Part shown: positions 33,109 through 41,976 of the stretch, in pieces
Layout: every line of letters starts with the position of its first letter
How positions within the stretch are numbered: position 1 is the stretch's first letter
Assembly (NCBI GenBank): GCA_913020765.1
Contig: CAJWAO010000001.1
Span: 1 to 64,000, forward strand
Length of the DNA: 64,000 nt
Direction of reading: 5' to 3'
Source: an uncultured Flavobacteriales bacterium
GTDB lineage: Bacteria > Bacteroidota > Bacteroidia > Flavobacteriales_D > Crocinitomicaceae
Made by a program: the position numbers and the translations under genes
The notes under the pieces: generated by a model
The model's input: only the letters and a program-made list of their open reading frames with translations
What the model was told of the DNA's origin: nothing
Database searches by the model: none

Positions 33109-34266
33109 ATGAAAGAAGTAAAGAATGTAGATTACGGATTAGAAAAAATATTTGAAGGTGCGCAAGATTTCTTGCCTTTGCTGGGAACGGATTATGTTGA
33201 GTTTTATGTGGGTAATGCAAAGCAATCTGCACATTTTTATAAAACAGCATTTGGCTTTCAATCATATGCCTACAGGGGATTAGAAACAGGAAGTACGGAT
33301 TCTGTTTCATATGTTTTGAAGCAAGATAAAATTCGGCTGGTGCTGACCACTCCCTTGAATTCAAAATCTCCAATCAATGACCATATTGTCAAGCATGGAG
33401 ATGGTGTTAAAGTTGTTGCTTTATGGGTTGATGATGCAAGAAAAGCTTATAAGGAGACCACCACGAGGGGCGCAAAATCTTACATGAAGCCGACTGTTGA
33501 AAAGGATGAACATGGTGAAGTTGTTCGAGCAGGAATTTATACCTATGGAGAGACTGTTCATATGTTTGTAGAACGAAACAATTATTCAGGAACATTTTTA
33601 CCAGGGTTCAAAAAATGGGAATCCTCGTATAATCCAAAATCTGTGGGGCTCAAATATATAGACCACATGGTTGGAAATGTCGGTTGGGGCGAAATGGATA
33701 TTTGGGTGAAATGGTATGAGGATGTTATGGGCTTTGAAAACTTTCTTTCTTTTGATGACAAGCAAATTCACACGGAATATTCTGCGCTGATGAGTAAGGT
33801 AATGTCAAATGGTAACGGGCGGATTAAATTTCCCATTAATGAACCAGCAGAAGGTAAAAAGAGGTCTCAAATCGAGGAGTATCTTGATTTTTACGAGGGC
33901 GCAGGTGTTCAGCATGTTGCTGTAGCAACCAATGATATCATTTCGACGGTAACAGAGATGCGTAAGCGAGGTGTTGAATTTTTAAGCACACCACCCGATG
34001 AGTATTACAAAGCTGTTCCTATTCGACTCGAGGAACACAATCATGAACTCCGTGAGGATATTGAAATATTAAAAGGCCTCGGTATCATGATTGATGCGGA
34101 TGAGGAAGGCTATTTGCTCCAAATATTTACCAAACCAGTTGAAGATCGCCCCACATTATTTTTTGAAATTATTCAAAGAATGGGAGCCCTAGGTTTTGGC
34201 GCAGGTAATTTTAAAGCACTTTTTGAATCTATTGAGAGAGAACAAGCAAATAGAGGTACGTTATAG
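33109..34266 (+). CDS. hppD: 4-hydroxyphenylpyruvate dioxygenase
   Basis: Non-haem iron enzyme (385 residues) converting 4-hydroxyphenylpyruvate to homogentisate, the step before HmgA. Two vicinal-oxygen-chelate halves are visible. The C-terminal half has the iron ligands in YIDHMVGNV, VQHVAVATNDI and LFFEIIQRMG. GAGNFKALFESIEREQANRGTL is the standard C-terminus. Operon with hmgA; ATG at 33109. Confidence 0.96.
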   Translation: MKEVKNVDYGLEKIFEGAQDFLPLLGTDYVEFYVGNAKQSAHFYKTAFGFQSYAYRGLETGSTDSVSYVLKQDKIRLVLTTPLNSKSPINDHIVKHGDGVKVVALWVDDARKAYKETTTRGAKSYMKPTVEKDEHGEVVRAGIYTYGETVHMFVERNNYSGTFLPGFKKWESSYNPKSVGLKYIDHMVGNVGWGEMDIWVKWYEDVMGFENFLSFDDKQIHTEYSALMSKVMSNGNGRIKFPINEPAEGKKRSQIEEYLDFYEGAGVQHVAVATNDIISTVTEMRKRGVEFLSTPPDEYYKAVPIRLEEHNHELREDIEILKGLGIMIDADEEGYLLQIFTKPVEDRPTLFFEIIQRMGALGFGAGNFKALFESIEREQANRGTL

Positions 34267-34300
34267 TTTTGTTTAGATAACCTGATAAGGGTTTAAAAAC

Positions 34301-34864
34301 TTAAACGGTCATGATATCCTTTTCTTTGATTTCGAACAGGCCATCAATCTTTTTTGATGATCCATTTGTGATGTCTTGAATCTCAATTTCAGCATTTTTA
34401 AAATGGTCTTCTGATAAGCCATCATTTTTCAGTTCTTTAACCATGTCTAGAGCATCTTTTCTATTATTTCTGATGCCTATTTTTGCATTTTCAGCCTCCG
34501 CTTTTGCCTTTTTTACAAGATCTCTACGTCTTTCTTCTGTTAGCGGTGGAACTGTGATGAGTAACTGCTCGCCGTTGTTTTGTGGGTTTAGTCCGAGATT
34601 TGAATCAATAATCCCTTTCGAAATATCATTTAGCGTAGATTTTTCCCAGGGTTGCACAATCAATGTTCGGGCATCCATAACGCTTACGTTTGCCACCTGT
34701 TGTAATGGAGTCATTGCCTCATAATATTCGACCATTACACCAGAAAGCATTGACGGAGAAGCTTTACCAGCCCTGATTTTAGCAAGCTCACCGTCAAAAT
34801 GTTCTATACTCTTTTGGTTCGAGGATTTAAGCTCGTCGTAGATCATCGTTAATTCTTCTGTCAT
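34301..34864 (-). CDS. frr: Ribosome recycling factor
   Basis: 187 residues, usual length. Splits post-termination 70S ribosomes with EF-G. LAKIRAGKASPSMLSGVMVEYY (about 27-48) and PLTEERRRDLVKKAKAEAENAKIGIRNNRKDALDMVKEL are classic RRF segments. Follows pyrH by 9 nt; convergent with hppD (34 nt gap without a clear terminator). Confidence 0.97.
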   Translation of the reverse strand: MTEELTMIYDELKSSNQKSIEHFDGELAKIRAGKASPSMLSGVMVEYYEAMTPLQQVANVSVMDARTLIVQPWEKSTLNDISKGIIDSNLGLNPQNNGEQLLITVPPLTEERRRDLVKKAKAEAENAKIGIRNNRKDALDMVKELKNDGLSEDHFKNAEIEIQDITNGSSKKIDGLFEIKEKDIMTV

Positions 34865-34873
34865 AATAAAAAT

Positions 34874-35581
34874 TTAATTGTGAACGACTGTTCCTATATT
34901 ATTACCTGAGAGAACTTTTTCCAAGTTACCCGCGGTATCCATATCAAAAACTATAATAGGAAGATTATTTTCTTTACACAGGGTAAATGCTGTTAGGTCC
35001 ATTACGTTTAATCCTTTTTCGTATACTTCATCAAAGGTAATCGAGTCATACTTGGTGGCATTCTCGTCTTTTTCAGGATCTGCAGAGTATATACCGTCAA
35101 CCCTGGTTCCTTTTAAAATCACATCTGCATTTATTTCAATTGCCCGAAGCGAAGCTGCCGAGTCGGTGGTAAAAAATGGGTTACCGGTACCTGCGCCAAA
35201 TATCACTACTCTACCTTTCTCTAAATGTCTTACCGCTTTTCTTCGAATGAATGGTTCTGCAATTTCCTTCATTTCAATAGCGGATTGAAGTCGGGTATGG
35301 ACACCATTGGATTCTAGGGCTGACTGAAGCGCCATTGAATTAATCATAGTTGCGAGCATGCCCATGTAGTCTCCATGAGTTCGGTCCATTCCTCCTTGCT
35401 CTGCCTGAACGCCTCTAAATATATTTCCTCCTCCAATAACGATGGCAATTTGATAACCGTTATCTCTGATTTGTTTAATTTGTTTGGCATATGCATTGAT
35501 TCTTTCATTGTCGATACCAAAGTGTTTTGTACCCATCAGAGATTCACCACTTAGCTTAAGTAAAATTCTTTTGTATTTCAT
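34874..35581 (-). CDS. pyrH: Uridylate kinase
   Basis: UMP kinase of the amino-acid kinase fold (235 residues from the ATG at 35581). [14 protein letters not shown] at the N-terminus, [11 protein letters not shown] (about 45-55), [18 protein letters not shown] and [13 protein letters not shown] are the nucleotide-binding elements. An upstream in-frame ATG (35614) would place the start before the -7 element at 35597-35604, so it is rejected. Operon with frr, the usual pairing. Confidence 0.97.
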   Translation of the reverse strand: MKYKRILLKLSGESLMGTKHFGIDNERINAYAKQIKQIRDNGYQIAIVIGGGNIFRGVQAEQGGMDRTHGDYMGMLATMINSMALQSALESNGVHTRLQSAIEMKEIAEPFIRRKAVRHLEKGRVVIFGAGTGNPFFTTDSAASLRAIEINADVILKGTRVDGIYSADPEKDENATKYDSITFDEVYEKGLNVMDLTAFTLCKENNLPIIVFDMDTAGNLEKVLSGNNIGTVVHN

Positions 35582-35596
35582 AGATAATTCGTTGGA

Positions 35597-35604
35597 CAAA
35601 TATA
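35597..35604 (-). promoter_or_regulatory. -7 element (TATATTTG) of pyrH-frr
   Basis: TATATTTG on the minus strand, 15 nt upstream of the pyrH ATG (35581). It lies downstream of the tsf terminator (35641-35664), so pyrH-frr would be a separate unit. No precise -33. Confidence 0.55.
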
Positions 35605-35640
35605 TATAAATCAAGTAGGTGAAAAAGTAATAATCAAAAA

Positions 35641-35664
35641 AAAAGCTATCCGAAGATAGCTTTT
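35641..35664 (-). terminator. Rho-independent terminator of the rpsB-tsf unit
   Basis: Perfect 10-bp hairpin AAAAGCTATC / GATAGCTTTT with a TTCG tetraloop on the minus strand, followed by a T-run, starting 19 nt after the tsf stop codon. Confidence 0.9.
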
Positions 35665-35683
35665 GAATTCAGTTTTAAAGATA

Positions 35684-36514
35684 CTAACTGAGCGAGAACC
35701 TCTTAAAGTCAGAAACGGTTAAACCTTTTTCTGAGTTATTCAAAAATTGCTCTACAGTTACTTTATTATCTCTGACAAATTGTTGACTGAGAAGTGTATT
35801 TTCTTTAAAAAATTTATTCAACCTACCCATGGCTATTTTTTCAGCCATTTCCGCCGGTTTACCTTCTTGAATCGCTTGATCCTTTCCAACCTCAATTTCT
35901 CTTTCAATTGTTTTCGCATCAATACCATCTTTGCTCACAGCCAAAGGATTCATTGCAGCCACTTGCATAGCAACTTGTTTTCCTGCATCTTCAGCAATCT
36001 CGGAGCTGCTATTTAAGGCTACTAGCGTTGCCAATTGATTTCCAGGGTGATTGTATGCCACAACTCGATCAGACTCTACTAAAGTATAGGCTGATAGGTC
36101 AAGTTTTTCACCTATTACACCAATTTGCTCTGTAATCTTTTCACTTACAGAAAGTTTTTCGTTGTAAGCCAGAGTTTTGAGCTCATCGAGTGATTTTGGA
36201 AGCTTTTCTAAAGCCAAATCGACTAAAGATTGCACCAACTCAACATAACCGTCATTTTTGGCTACGAAGTCAGTTTCACAGTTTAAGGTTACAATAACTC
36301 CCGCGGTCGAATCATTGCTCGATTGAGCTATAATGACTCCTTCTTTCGCATCGTTACCCCCTCTTTTGGCAGCGATTTTTTGTCCTTTTTTTCGAAGCAC
36401 ATCAACTGCAGCTTCAAAATCGCCGTTGGTTTCCACAAGTGCATTTTTGCAGTCCATCATCCCGGCTCCGGTCTGTTGTCGAAGTTTATTAACTTCTGAC
36501 GCTTTAATTGACAT
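35684..36514 (-). CDS. tsf: Elongation factor Ts
   Basis: Guanine-nucleotide exchange factor for EF-Tu (276 residues). N-terminal KLRQQTGAGMMDCKNALVET, then KGQKIAAKRGGNDAKEGVI and NCETDFVAKNDGYVELVQ, which contains the TDFV motif that contacts EF-Tu. 15 nt after rpsB, the standard arrangement. Length is in the normal range. Confidence 0.97.
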   Translation of the reverse strand: MSIKASEVNKLRQQTGAGMMDCKNALVETNGDFEAAVDVLRKKGQKIAAKRGGNDAKEGVIIAQSSNDSTAGVIVTLNCETDFVAKNDGYVELVQSLVDLALEKLPKSLDELKTLAYNEKLSVSEKITEQIGVIGEKLDLSAYTLVESDRVVAYNHPGNQLATLVALNSSSEIAEDAGKQVAMQVAAMNPLAVSKDGIDAKTIEREIEVGKDQAIQEGKPAEMAEKIAMGRLNKFFKENTLLSQQFVRDNKVTVEQFLNNSEKGLTVSDFKRFSLS

Positions 36515-36529
36515 TTTATTCAGTTTTAG

Positions 36530-37729
36530 TTATTTATCTTCTTTACCGGCTTTTGCTGTGCTCGCTTTTTTCGCTGCTGGCTTTTTCGCTGCAGTTTTTT
36601 TCGCTGGTGCTTTCTCAGCCTTTACCTCTTTCTTTGTCGCCGTTGCTTTTTTTGCTTTAGCTTTTTCGGCCTTTGGCTCTTTTTTTGTTGAAGCAGCCTT
36701 TTTGGGAGAAGTTGCTTTTTTCGCAGGGGTCTTTTCTGCTTTTTCTTCATCCTTTTCTGGCGTTTCTACCTCTGCGGTTTTCTCTACAACCTCTGGCTCA
36801 GACGATTCTTTTGCCTCAACCTTAGCTTCGCTTGCTTCTGCGGTTAGAGCAGTATCGTTCTTTGCCTTTGCTGCTTTCTCTTCATCCTTTTCCGGCGATT
36901 CTACTTCCGCGGTTTTTTCTGTAACTGATTGTTCAGCCGATTCTTTCTTCTCAACCTTTACTTCACTTGCTTCTTCGGCTTGTGCAGTATTGTTGGATGC
37001 CTCTGCTGCTTGTTTTGCTGCCTCAGGATTTTCCTTGAGGAATTTTCTTTCCTCTAATCCTTCTTGGATAGATTTGCATATTTCATCAATGATGATCGTA
37101 ATTGACTTGCTTGCATCATCATTTGCTGGAATAGGGAAGTCGACAAGTTTAGGGTTTGAGTTCGTATCAACCAAGGCAAAAGTTGGAATATTCAATCTTC
37201 TTGCTTCCGCTAATGCGATGTGTTCTTTGAGAATATCGACTATGAAAATTGCAGCTGGCTGCCTGGTCATATCTGATATTGAACCAAATGTTTTTTCTAG
37301 TTTTTCTCTTTGACGCGTTTTGAACAACTTTTCACGCTTGTTAAGGGTATCCCATGTTCCGTCAGACTTCATTTTATCAATTGAGGTCATCTTTCGGATT
37401 GACTTTCTGGTTGTTTGAAAATTGGTTAGCATACCACCAGACCATCTTTCCGTGACAAATGGCATATTCACATTTTTGATTCGTTCTGCAACGATATCTT
37501 TTGCTTGTTTTTTAGTGGCAACAAAAAGGATTTTTTTACCTGATTTTGCAATTTGTTTCATTGCGGCGTTTGCCTGATCTAGATGAACAATAGTTTTGTT
37601 CAAGTCGATGATGTGGATTCCCTTTTTCTCTTCGAAAATATAAGGTGCCATTGCTGGATTCCACTTTCTTTTAAGGTGACCAAAATGTACACCTGCATCT
37701 AACAATTCTTTAAAAGATAATTTTGACAT
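36530..37729 (-). CDS. rpsB: Ribosomal protein uS2 with a long charged C-terminal extension
   Basis: Residues 1 to about 235 are a normal uS2: GVHFGHLKRKWNPAMAPYIFEEKKGIHIIDL, LFVATKKQAKDIV, ERWSGGMLTNF, and RLNIPTFALVDTNSNPKLVDFPIPANDDA. The remaining 160 or so residues are an extension absent from the E. coli protein. It consists of an acidic part (about 250-330) with a 34-residue unit repeated at a 45-residue spacing, and a lysine/alanine-rich histone-H1-like part (about 332-399, many AKK and PAKK units). The frame is open throughout and tsf follows at 15 nt, so the tail is genuine. Function of the tail is unknown. Confidence 0.97.
   Translation of the reverse strand: MSKLSFKELLDAGVHFGHLKRKWNPAMAPYIFEEKKGIHIIDLNKTIVHLDQANAAMKQIAKSGKKILFVATKKQAKDIVAERIKNVNMPFVTERWSGGMLTNFQTTRKSIRKMTSIDKMKSDGTWDTLNKREKLFKTRQREKLEKTFGSISDMTRQPAAIFIVDILKEHIALAEARRLNIPTFALVDTNSNPKLVDFPIPANDDASKSITIIIDEICKSIQEGLEERKFLKENPEAAKQAAEASNNTAQAEEASEVKVEKKESAEQSVTEKTAEVESPEKDEEKAAKAKNDTALTAEASEAKVEAKESSEPEVVEKTAEVETPEKDEEKAEKTPAKKATSPKKAASTKKEPKAEKAKAKKATATKKEVKAEKAPAKKTAAKKPAAKKASTAKAGKEDK
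36737..36973 (-). repeat. Internal tandem duplication in the uS2 tail
   Basis: Residues 253-286 and 298-331 align with about three quarters identity (EASEVKVEKKESAEQ... and EASEAKVEAKESSEP..., both ending in PEKDEEKA). The DNA copies are at 36973-36872 and 36838-36737. Confidence 0.8.
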
Positions 37730-37823
37730 ATATATATTTGTTTACGTTCCTAAATTTATCAGCAAAGTTGGGGGCAATTGCCATTCCGACAGAGCTTGGA
37801 TACTAAACCATTCCAGTTGGCGA
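37730..37823 (-). promoter_or_regulatory. rpsB leader region with duplicated GGAATGG
   Basis: 94 nt between rpsI and rpsB. On the minus strand GGAATGG occurs twice (37814-37808 and 37787-37781) and GCCA/TGGC ends could pair around them. CAACTTTG near 37770-37763 resembles a -7 element lacking its first T. It may hold a promoter or an autogenous S2 control site; weak evidence. Confidence 0.3.
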
Positions 37824-38210
37824 TTAACGCTTTGAGAACTGGAATTTCTTTCTCGCTTTCGGTTGACCTGGTTTCTTTCGTTCAACCATCCTAGGATCTC
37901 GAGTCATTAGACCTTCTTCCTTCAAAGCGTTTTTGTTTTCCTCACTGACTTCTACCAAAGCTCTTGATATTCCTAAGCGTATGGCTTCAACTTGACCGTT
38001 AATTCCACCTCCGCTTACGTTTACGTTCACATTGTATTTGCCAACAGTGTCAGTTAGCGCGAATGGCTGAACTAATTTTGACTGCAAAACATCTGTTGGG
38101 AAAACTTCCTGCGCTTTTTTATTATTTACAGTAATTACTCCTTTTCCTTTGGTAAGGTAAACCCTCGCAACTGCTGTCTTTCTTCTTCCTAATGCATTGA
38201 TTACTTCCAT
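37824..38210 (-). CDS. rpsI: Ribosomal protein uS9
   Basis: 128 residues. N-terminus INALGRRKTAVARVYLTKGKGVITVN, then GGGINGQVEAIRLGISRALVE, and the highly basic C-terminus ARKKFQFSKR that reaches the P-site tRNA. 5 nt after rplM, as usual. Confidence 0.98.
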   Translation of the reverse strand: MEVINALGRRKTAVARVYLTKGKGVITVNNKKAQEVFPTDVLQSKLVQPFALTDTVGKYNVNVNVSGGGINGQVEAIRLGISRALVEVSEENKNALKEEGLMTRDPRMVERKKPGQPKARKKFQFSKR

Positions 38211-38215
38211 AATAC

Positions 38216-38671
38216 TTATTTAAGCGTATCTAGATTTAATACTGTTGGTTTCTGAGCTTCATGGTTATGCTCAGCACCAGTATAAACTTTTAAATTTCTG
38301 TATAGTTGTCTACCAAGCGTATTCTTTGGCAACATTCCTTTTACTGCTTTCTCAATGAGCCTTTCAGGGTGCTTTTTTAAAAGATCTTCTGCAGCAGTAA
38401 ATCTTTGACCTCCTGGATAACCTGAATAACGCACATACTCTTTGTCTTTGAGCTTAGCTCCTGAGAAAGACACCTTTTCGGCATTGATTACAATAATGTT
38501 ATCACCGCAATCTGCATGAGGTGTATAGTTGGTTTTATATTTACCACGAATAACCTTTGCAACTTTACTAGCAAGTCTTCCTACTGTTTGGTTTTCAGCA
38601 TCTACAACAAACCACTTTTTGTTCGCGGTTGCTGCGTTTCCTGAAATCGTTTTATAACTTAATGTATCCAC
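38216..38671 (-). CDS. rplM: Ribosomal protein uL13
   Basis: 151 residues. WFVVDAENQTVGRLASKVAKVIRGKYKTNYTPHADCGDNIIVINA and RYSGYPGGQRF followed by AVKGMLPKNTLGRQLYRNLKVYTG are standard uL13. I use the GTG at 38671, whose product begins MDTLSYKT as in relatives; an in-frame TTG at 38680 adds three residues and is less likely. First gene of rplM-rpsI(-rpsB-tsf), preceded by a full consensus promoter. Confidence 0.97.
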   Translation of the reverse strand: MDTLSYKTISGNAATANKKWFVVDAENQTVGRLASKVAKVIRGKYKTNYTPHADCGDNIIVINAEKVSFSGAKLKDKEYVRYSGYPGGQRFTAAEDLLKKHPERLIEKAVKGMLPKNTLGRQLYRNLKVYTGAEHNHEAQKPTVLNLDTLK

Positions 38672-38714
38672 GTTTGTCAATTTAAAAGCTACTTAATAGC
38701 GTAAATTAGGGGTG

Positions 38715-38745
38715 CAAAGATACAATTATTATGAATATGAACAAA
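38715..38745 (-). promoter_or_regulatory. rplM operon promoter (full Bacteroidota consensus)
   Basis: Minus strand TTTG (38745-38742), 19-nt spacer, TATCTTTG (38722-38715). This is the best promoter in the window. The GTG start is 43 nt further down, leaving a leader of nearly 40 nt. Confidence 0.8.
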
Positions 38746-38773
38746 CCAAAAGAAAAAAAAATCCGAAATGATT

Positions 38774-39535
38774 TTAAGTTTTTTTGAAGGACTGTATAGC
38801 ATTGCGTGTAAAGTCACTTAAAACCAGTCCTCCACTTATTTCTGCACGCTCTGACAGTAGGCTGTCCCAATGGTCTGTTCCCTCCCAAAAAACTGACTTA
38901 AGTTGTTCCATTGCAGCTGGATTGGATGCGCAAAGTTTTTCAACAAGTTCTGTAATTCCTTTGTCCATTTGCTGGATATCTTCGTAAACGTTCGCGTAAA
39001 GGCCTTTTTCTTCTGCCCACCTCGCGCTTCTCCAAGCCGTTGCATTGATGGCGAGCTGGCTCATGGCAGAGAGGCCAATTTTACGTTGAACAGCTGGACC
39101 AACTACGAAGGGTCCGATACCTACAGCGAGCTCGGATAATTTTATAGATGCAGCCTCGGTTGCAAAAGCATAATCCATCGCAGATGCAATTCCGACCCCA
39201 CCACCTACAGCTTTTCCGTGGATCCTACCTATAATTAATTTACTTGAGGTTCTACAGGCGTTTATGACTTTTGCAAAGCCTGAAAAAAAGATCTTTCCAT
39301 CTGCTATATTCTCGATGGCGATCAACTCATCGAAACTCGCCCCGGCGCAAAATGCTCTATTTCCTGCCGATTTTAATAAAATTAATTTGCAGCTAGGGTC
39401 ATCACTAATTTCAGTTATTGCTTTCGCGAGCTTGCCAAGTATCTTTCCAGGTAGGGCGTTACTTGATGGATGTCCAAATTCAATAGTTGCCAGACCTTTT
39501 GTGTCGATATTACAATTAACGTGTCCTTCTTCCAT
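38774..39535 (-). CDS. Enoyl-CoA hydratase/isomerase family protein
   Basis: 253-residue crotonase-fold enzyme. The oxyanion segments NRAFCAGASFDEL and GRIHGKAVGGGVGIASAMDYAFATE are present. KLSELAVGIGPFVVGPAV has a glutamate at the place of one catalytic residue, whereas the first catalytic Glu position of canonical hydratases is in a region (GGGVGIA) that differs. It could act on methylglutaconyl-CoA or a similar acyl-CoA. Directly upstream (1 nt) lies a coiled-coil membrane protein gene on the same strand. Confidence 0.85.
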   Translation of the reverse strand: MEEGHVNCNIDTKGLATIEFGHPSSNALPGKILGKLAKAITEISDDPSCKLILLKSAGNRAFCAGASFDELIAIENIADGKIFFSGFAKVINACRTSSKLIIGRIHGKAVGGGVGIASAMDYAFATEAASIKLSELAVGIGPFVVGPAVQRKIGLSAMSQLAINATAWRSARWAEEKGLYANVYEDIQQMDKGITELVEKLCASNPAAMEQLKSVFWEGTDHWDSLLSERAEISGGLVLSDFTRNAIQSFKKT

Positions 39536-39536
39536 A

Positions 39537-40496
39537 TTACTTCAGGGTAAAACTATCGGAACCGATGAGGTTCTCGTCACAATAAATATTCACTTTATAA
39601 TTCCCTTTGGATAAACCTTCCTCTCGAACATCATAGTATATTGAAATATCAATCGCTTTATTTTGGTAGTCGATTTCCTTCTTTTCAGTATATGCAATCG
39701 ATTCTTCTCCTATTTGTATCATATAACTCGACATTCTTTGAAATATCTTACCGGACGGTCCTTGAATTTGCATGTATACAATTTTCTTTCCCGAACTTGC
39801 TATAGGATTCTCTGAAATCGTAAAGGTAGATTGAAGCTGTGCTGCTTGGCGAGCTCTTGATGTAGGTTTTGCTTTTAAAGCTGATTTTAAAGCGCCGGAG
39901 TTAAAACCATACGCGCTTAGTTTCGACCCTTTTTTCACTTGTTCTGTTTTCTCTGCCACTTCTTGTTTGAATTGGTCTCTTTCTTCGGTGGTTCGATTCA
40001 AATTGTTGGTTGTTTCTGTCAGATTCAATTCTAGCTCAAGGTTTAAGGTATTCAAAGAGTCTATTTGTACAACGTAGCTTCTCATGATTCCCCTAAGACT
40101 TTCATTCTCTTCTTTGAGTTTAAGCACCTGAGCGGCTGAGAAATTTCTGCTTCTTTGCAATTTTTCAATTTTTTCAATTTGAGCCTGAATTTTTACTTTT
40201 TGTGCATTCAGGCTATCGGATTTTGAAGCATCTTTCTCTAGAAGACGGTCGTAGGTACTGAGCATTCTTTTGAAGTCAGATTTTAAATCACTAGACATAT
40301 CTCCTATGTATCCTTTGAGCATTTTATTCATGCCTTGCAATGTATCCTGATACTTTAGGCTTATATAGGCACAATCCTTGGCTTCATTGCGCATCTTGGA
40401 CCAAAGGAAAGTCATCGTACTTATTCCCAAAGCCAACACAATAATCGCCCCTAGGTAAATGCTTTTGTAGTTATTTGAATTTTCATTTTCTTCCAT
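39537..40496 (-). CDS. Membrane-anchored coiled-coil protein of unknown function
   Basis: 319 residues with one N-terminal helix (about 12-32, IYLGAIIVLALGISTMTFLW) and a long heptad-rich part (about 45-190, including KVKIQAQIEKIEKLQ, LKLKEENESLRGIM and NLNRTTEERDQFKQEVAEKTEQVKK), followed by a C-terminal beta-rich domain (about 230-319, QIQGPSGKIFQRM..., KGNYKVNIYCDENLIGSDSF). Similar proteins of unknown role occur in Bacteroidota by my recollection; I do not assign a name. Probably periplasmic or cytoplasmic scaffold anchored at the inner membrane. Confidence 0.75.
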   Translation of the reverse strand: MEENENSNNYKSIYLGAIIVLALGISTMTFLWSKMRNEAKDCAYISLKYQDTLQGMNKMLKGYIGDMSSDLKSDFKRMLSTYDRLLEKDASKSDSLNAQKVKIQAQIEKIEKLQRSRNFSAAQVLKLKEENESLRGIMRSYVVQIDSLNTLNLELELNLTETTNNLNRTTEERDQFKQEVAEKTEQVKKGSKLSAYGFNSGALKSALKAKPTSRARQAAQLQSTFTISENPIASSGKKIVYMQIQGPSGKIFQRMSSYMIQIGEESIAYTEKKEIDYQNKAIDISIYYDVREEGLSKGNYKVNIYCDENLIGSDSFTLK

Positions 40497-40529
40497 GAAG
40501 TCAAATTTTTTGTAAAAGTAATCTTTTTA

Positions 40530-41975
40530 TCAAATTCTTAAATCTTGAAAGGTTACGCTTCTTTGAAATCTTGCAATACTGTCGGTTCCCACCGCAGTAT
40601 ATCTGCTATCTGAACTAGCGGGGTAGGGTCCGCCATGTTGCATTGCCGAACTAACCTCGACGCCTGTTGGCAAGTCATTAAATATAATCCTTCCTGCTTT
40701 TTGGGTTCCCAAACAAATCAACTGATCTATTATGGAACCATCCTTTTCTTTTGCGCCAAAAATTGAAAAGGTCAATTGACCATTTAGCTCGTTTAGTATA
40801 TCAATCAATTCCCTTTGATTAGAATAGGTAAAAATAGAGGTATGCGGACCAAAAATTTCCTCTTGCAGAAAAGGGAATTTTAAAATCGAATTACAATCAA
40901 GGTGTAAAACTGATTTCTTTGGGAAGTATTCAGGTGTATTCGATGCGCGGCTCTGAAAAAAACTTTTTGAACCGAAAGATTCAAACAAGCGTGCCGTCTT
41001 TTTTTCGTATTCTTTGAGCAGGTTAGGATGAAGCATAGGCTCAGCTCGAAATGAAAATATAGCTTGTTTGAGCTGCTCAATAAAGTCACGCGTTTCATTT
41101 TTGGGAATAAAAAATAAACCAGGTTTGGTACAAAATTGGCCCGAATCCGTGCATACAGAATTGGTGATTTTATCGATCAATATCTTTCTGTCCTTTCTGA
41201 AAGCAGATTCTAATAGCACAACAGGGTTTGAGCTCCCCATTTCTGCGAATACTGGTATTGGAAACTTGCGCTTACCTGCGATTTTTAGAAATGCTTCTCC
41301 TCCGTTTTGGCTGCCAGTGAAGCCAATTGCTTTTACAGCTATATGGTTTGCGATGTACGTGCCCAATTCATATCCATCATCAATGACATGGGCAAAGGTG
41401 CCTTTCGGGAAATTAAGTTCATAAATAGCATCTTGGATAGCACTGAAAACAACAGAGCTAGTACCAACATGAAAAGGATGAGACTTGACGATTACAGGGT
41501 TTTTTGCAGCAAGTGCAGCTACGCTGTCTCCACCTATTGTAGAATATGCTAAAGGAAAGTTACTAGCACCTAGAACAAGCACGGGGCCAATTCCTATTTT
41601 TTTCTTGGTTAAGATCTTGTTATTTAATTTTTTTGTTTGGTTCAGTGTAGAAATATATTCTGGAGCGATGATATGATTTGAAAACAGCTCAAGCTGAAAA
41701 ATTGTCCTGTTGAATTCAGTATCAAATCGCTCCTTCGTTAATCCGGTTTCTTCAAGGTATGCGCTTGCAATCTTTGCTTTTGTTGAGCGCAATTTTTCCT
41801 TTATTAAACGAAGTAATTTATTGATCTCCTGATTCGTTTTACTTGCGATAACAGGATATGCACTCGAAGCTGATTCAATCATTTGATCGACTTCTTCAAT
41901 TGTGTGGCAGGTATACCTTTCGGTATTAAATAAATTTTTTCTGGGATTAAATGTGTAAAAAGTCCTCCGGGACAT
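40530..41975 (-). CDS. Aldehyde dehydrogenase (2,5-dioxovalerate / ketoglutarate semialdehyde type)
   Basis: 481 residues from the ATG at 41975 (the longer frame to 42047 overlaps purS). Catalytic cysteine in DSGQFCTKPG and general-base glutamate in FAEMGSSNPVVL; the NAD(P) loop is GFTGSQNGGEAF. The N-terminal EETGLTKERFDTEFNRTIFQLELF and the short GPVLVLGASNFPLAYSTIGGD are typical of the NADP-dependent alpha-ketoglutaric semialdehyde dehydrogenases used in sugar-acid and hydroxyproline breakdown. No other such pathway gene is near. It overlaps none and follows purS with the ATG just inside its end. Confidence 0.85.
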   Translation of the reverse strand: MSRRTFYTFNPRKNLFNTERYTCHTIEEVDQMIESASSAYPVIASKTNQEINKLLRLIKEKLRSTKAKIASAYLEETGLTKERFDTEFNRTIFQLELFSNHIIAPEYISTLNQTKKLNNKILTKKKIGIGPVLVLGASNFPLAYSTIGGDSVAALAAKNPVIVKSHPFHVGTSSVVFSAIQDAIYELNFPKGTFAHVIDDGYELGTYIANHIAVKAIGFTGSQNGGEAFLKIAGKRKFPIPVFAEMGSSNPVVLLESAFRKDRKILIDKITNSVCTDSGQFCTKPGLFFIPKNETRDFIEQLKQAIFSFRAEPMLHPNLLKEYEKKTARLFESFGSKSFFQSRASNTPEYFPKKSVLHLDCNSILKFPFLQEEIFGPHTSIFTYSNQRELIDILNELNGQLTFSIFGAKEKDGSIIDQLICLGTQKAGRIIFNDLPTGVEVSSAMQHGGPYPASSDSRYTAVGTDSIARFQRSVTFQDLRI

Positions 41976-41976
41976 T

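Noticed and set aside
34267..34300. Possible terminator AACC...GGTT between hppD and frr
   Set aside because: Only a 4-bp stem and no T-run; not convincing.
36333..37313. 326-codon plus-strand open frame rich in Ala, Phe and Ser opposite rpsB and tsf
   Set aside because: It is the antisense image of the lysine/alanine-rich S2 tail; the low-complexity codons of rpsB keep the opposite frame open.
38681..38714. uL13 autoregulatory leader RNA
   Set aside because: The leader is only about 40 nt and shows no stable hairpin that I could recognise.
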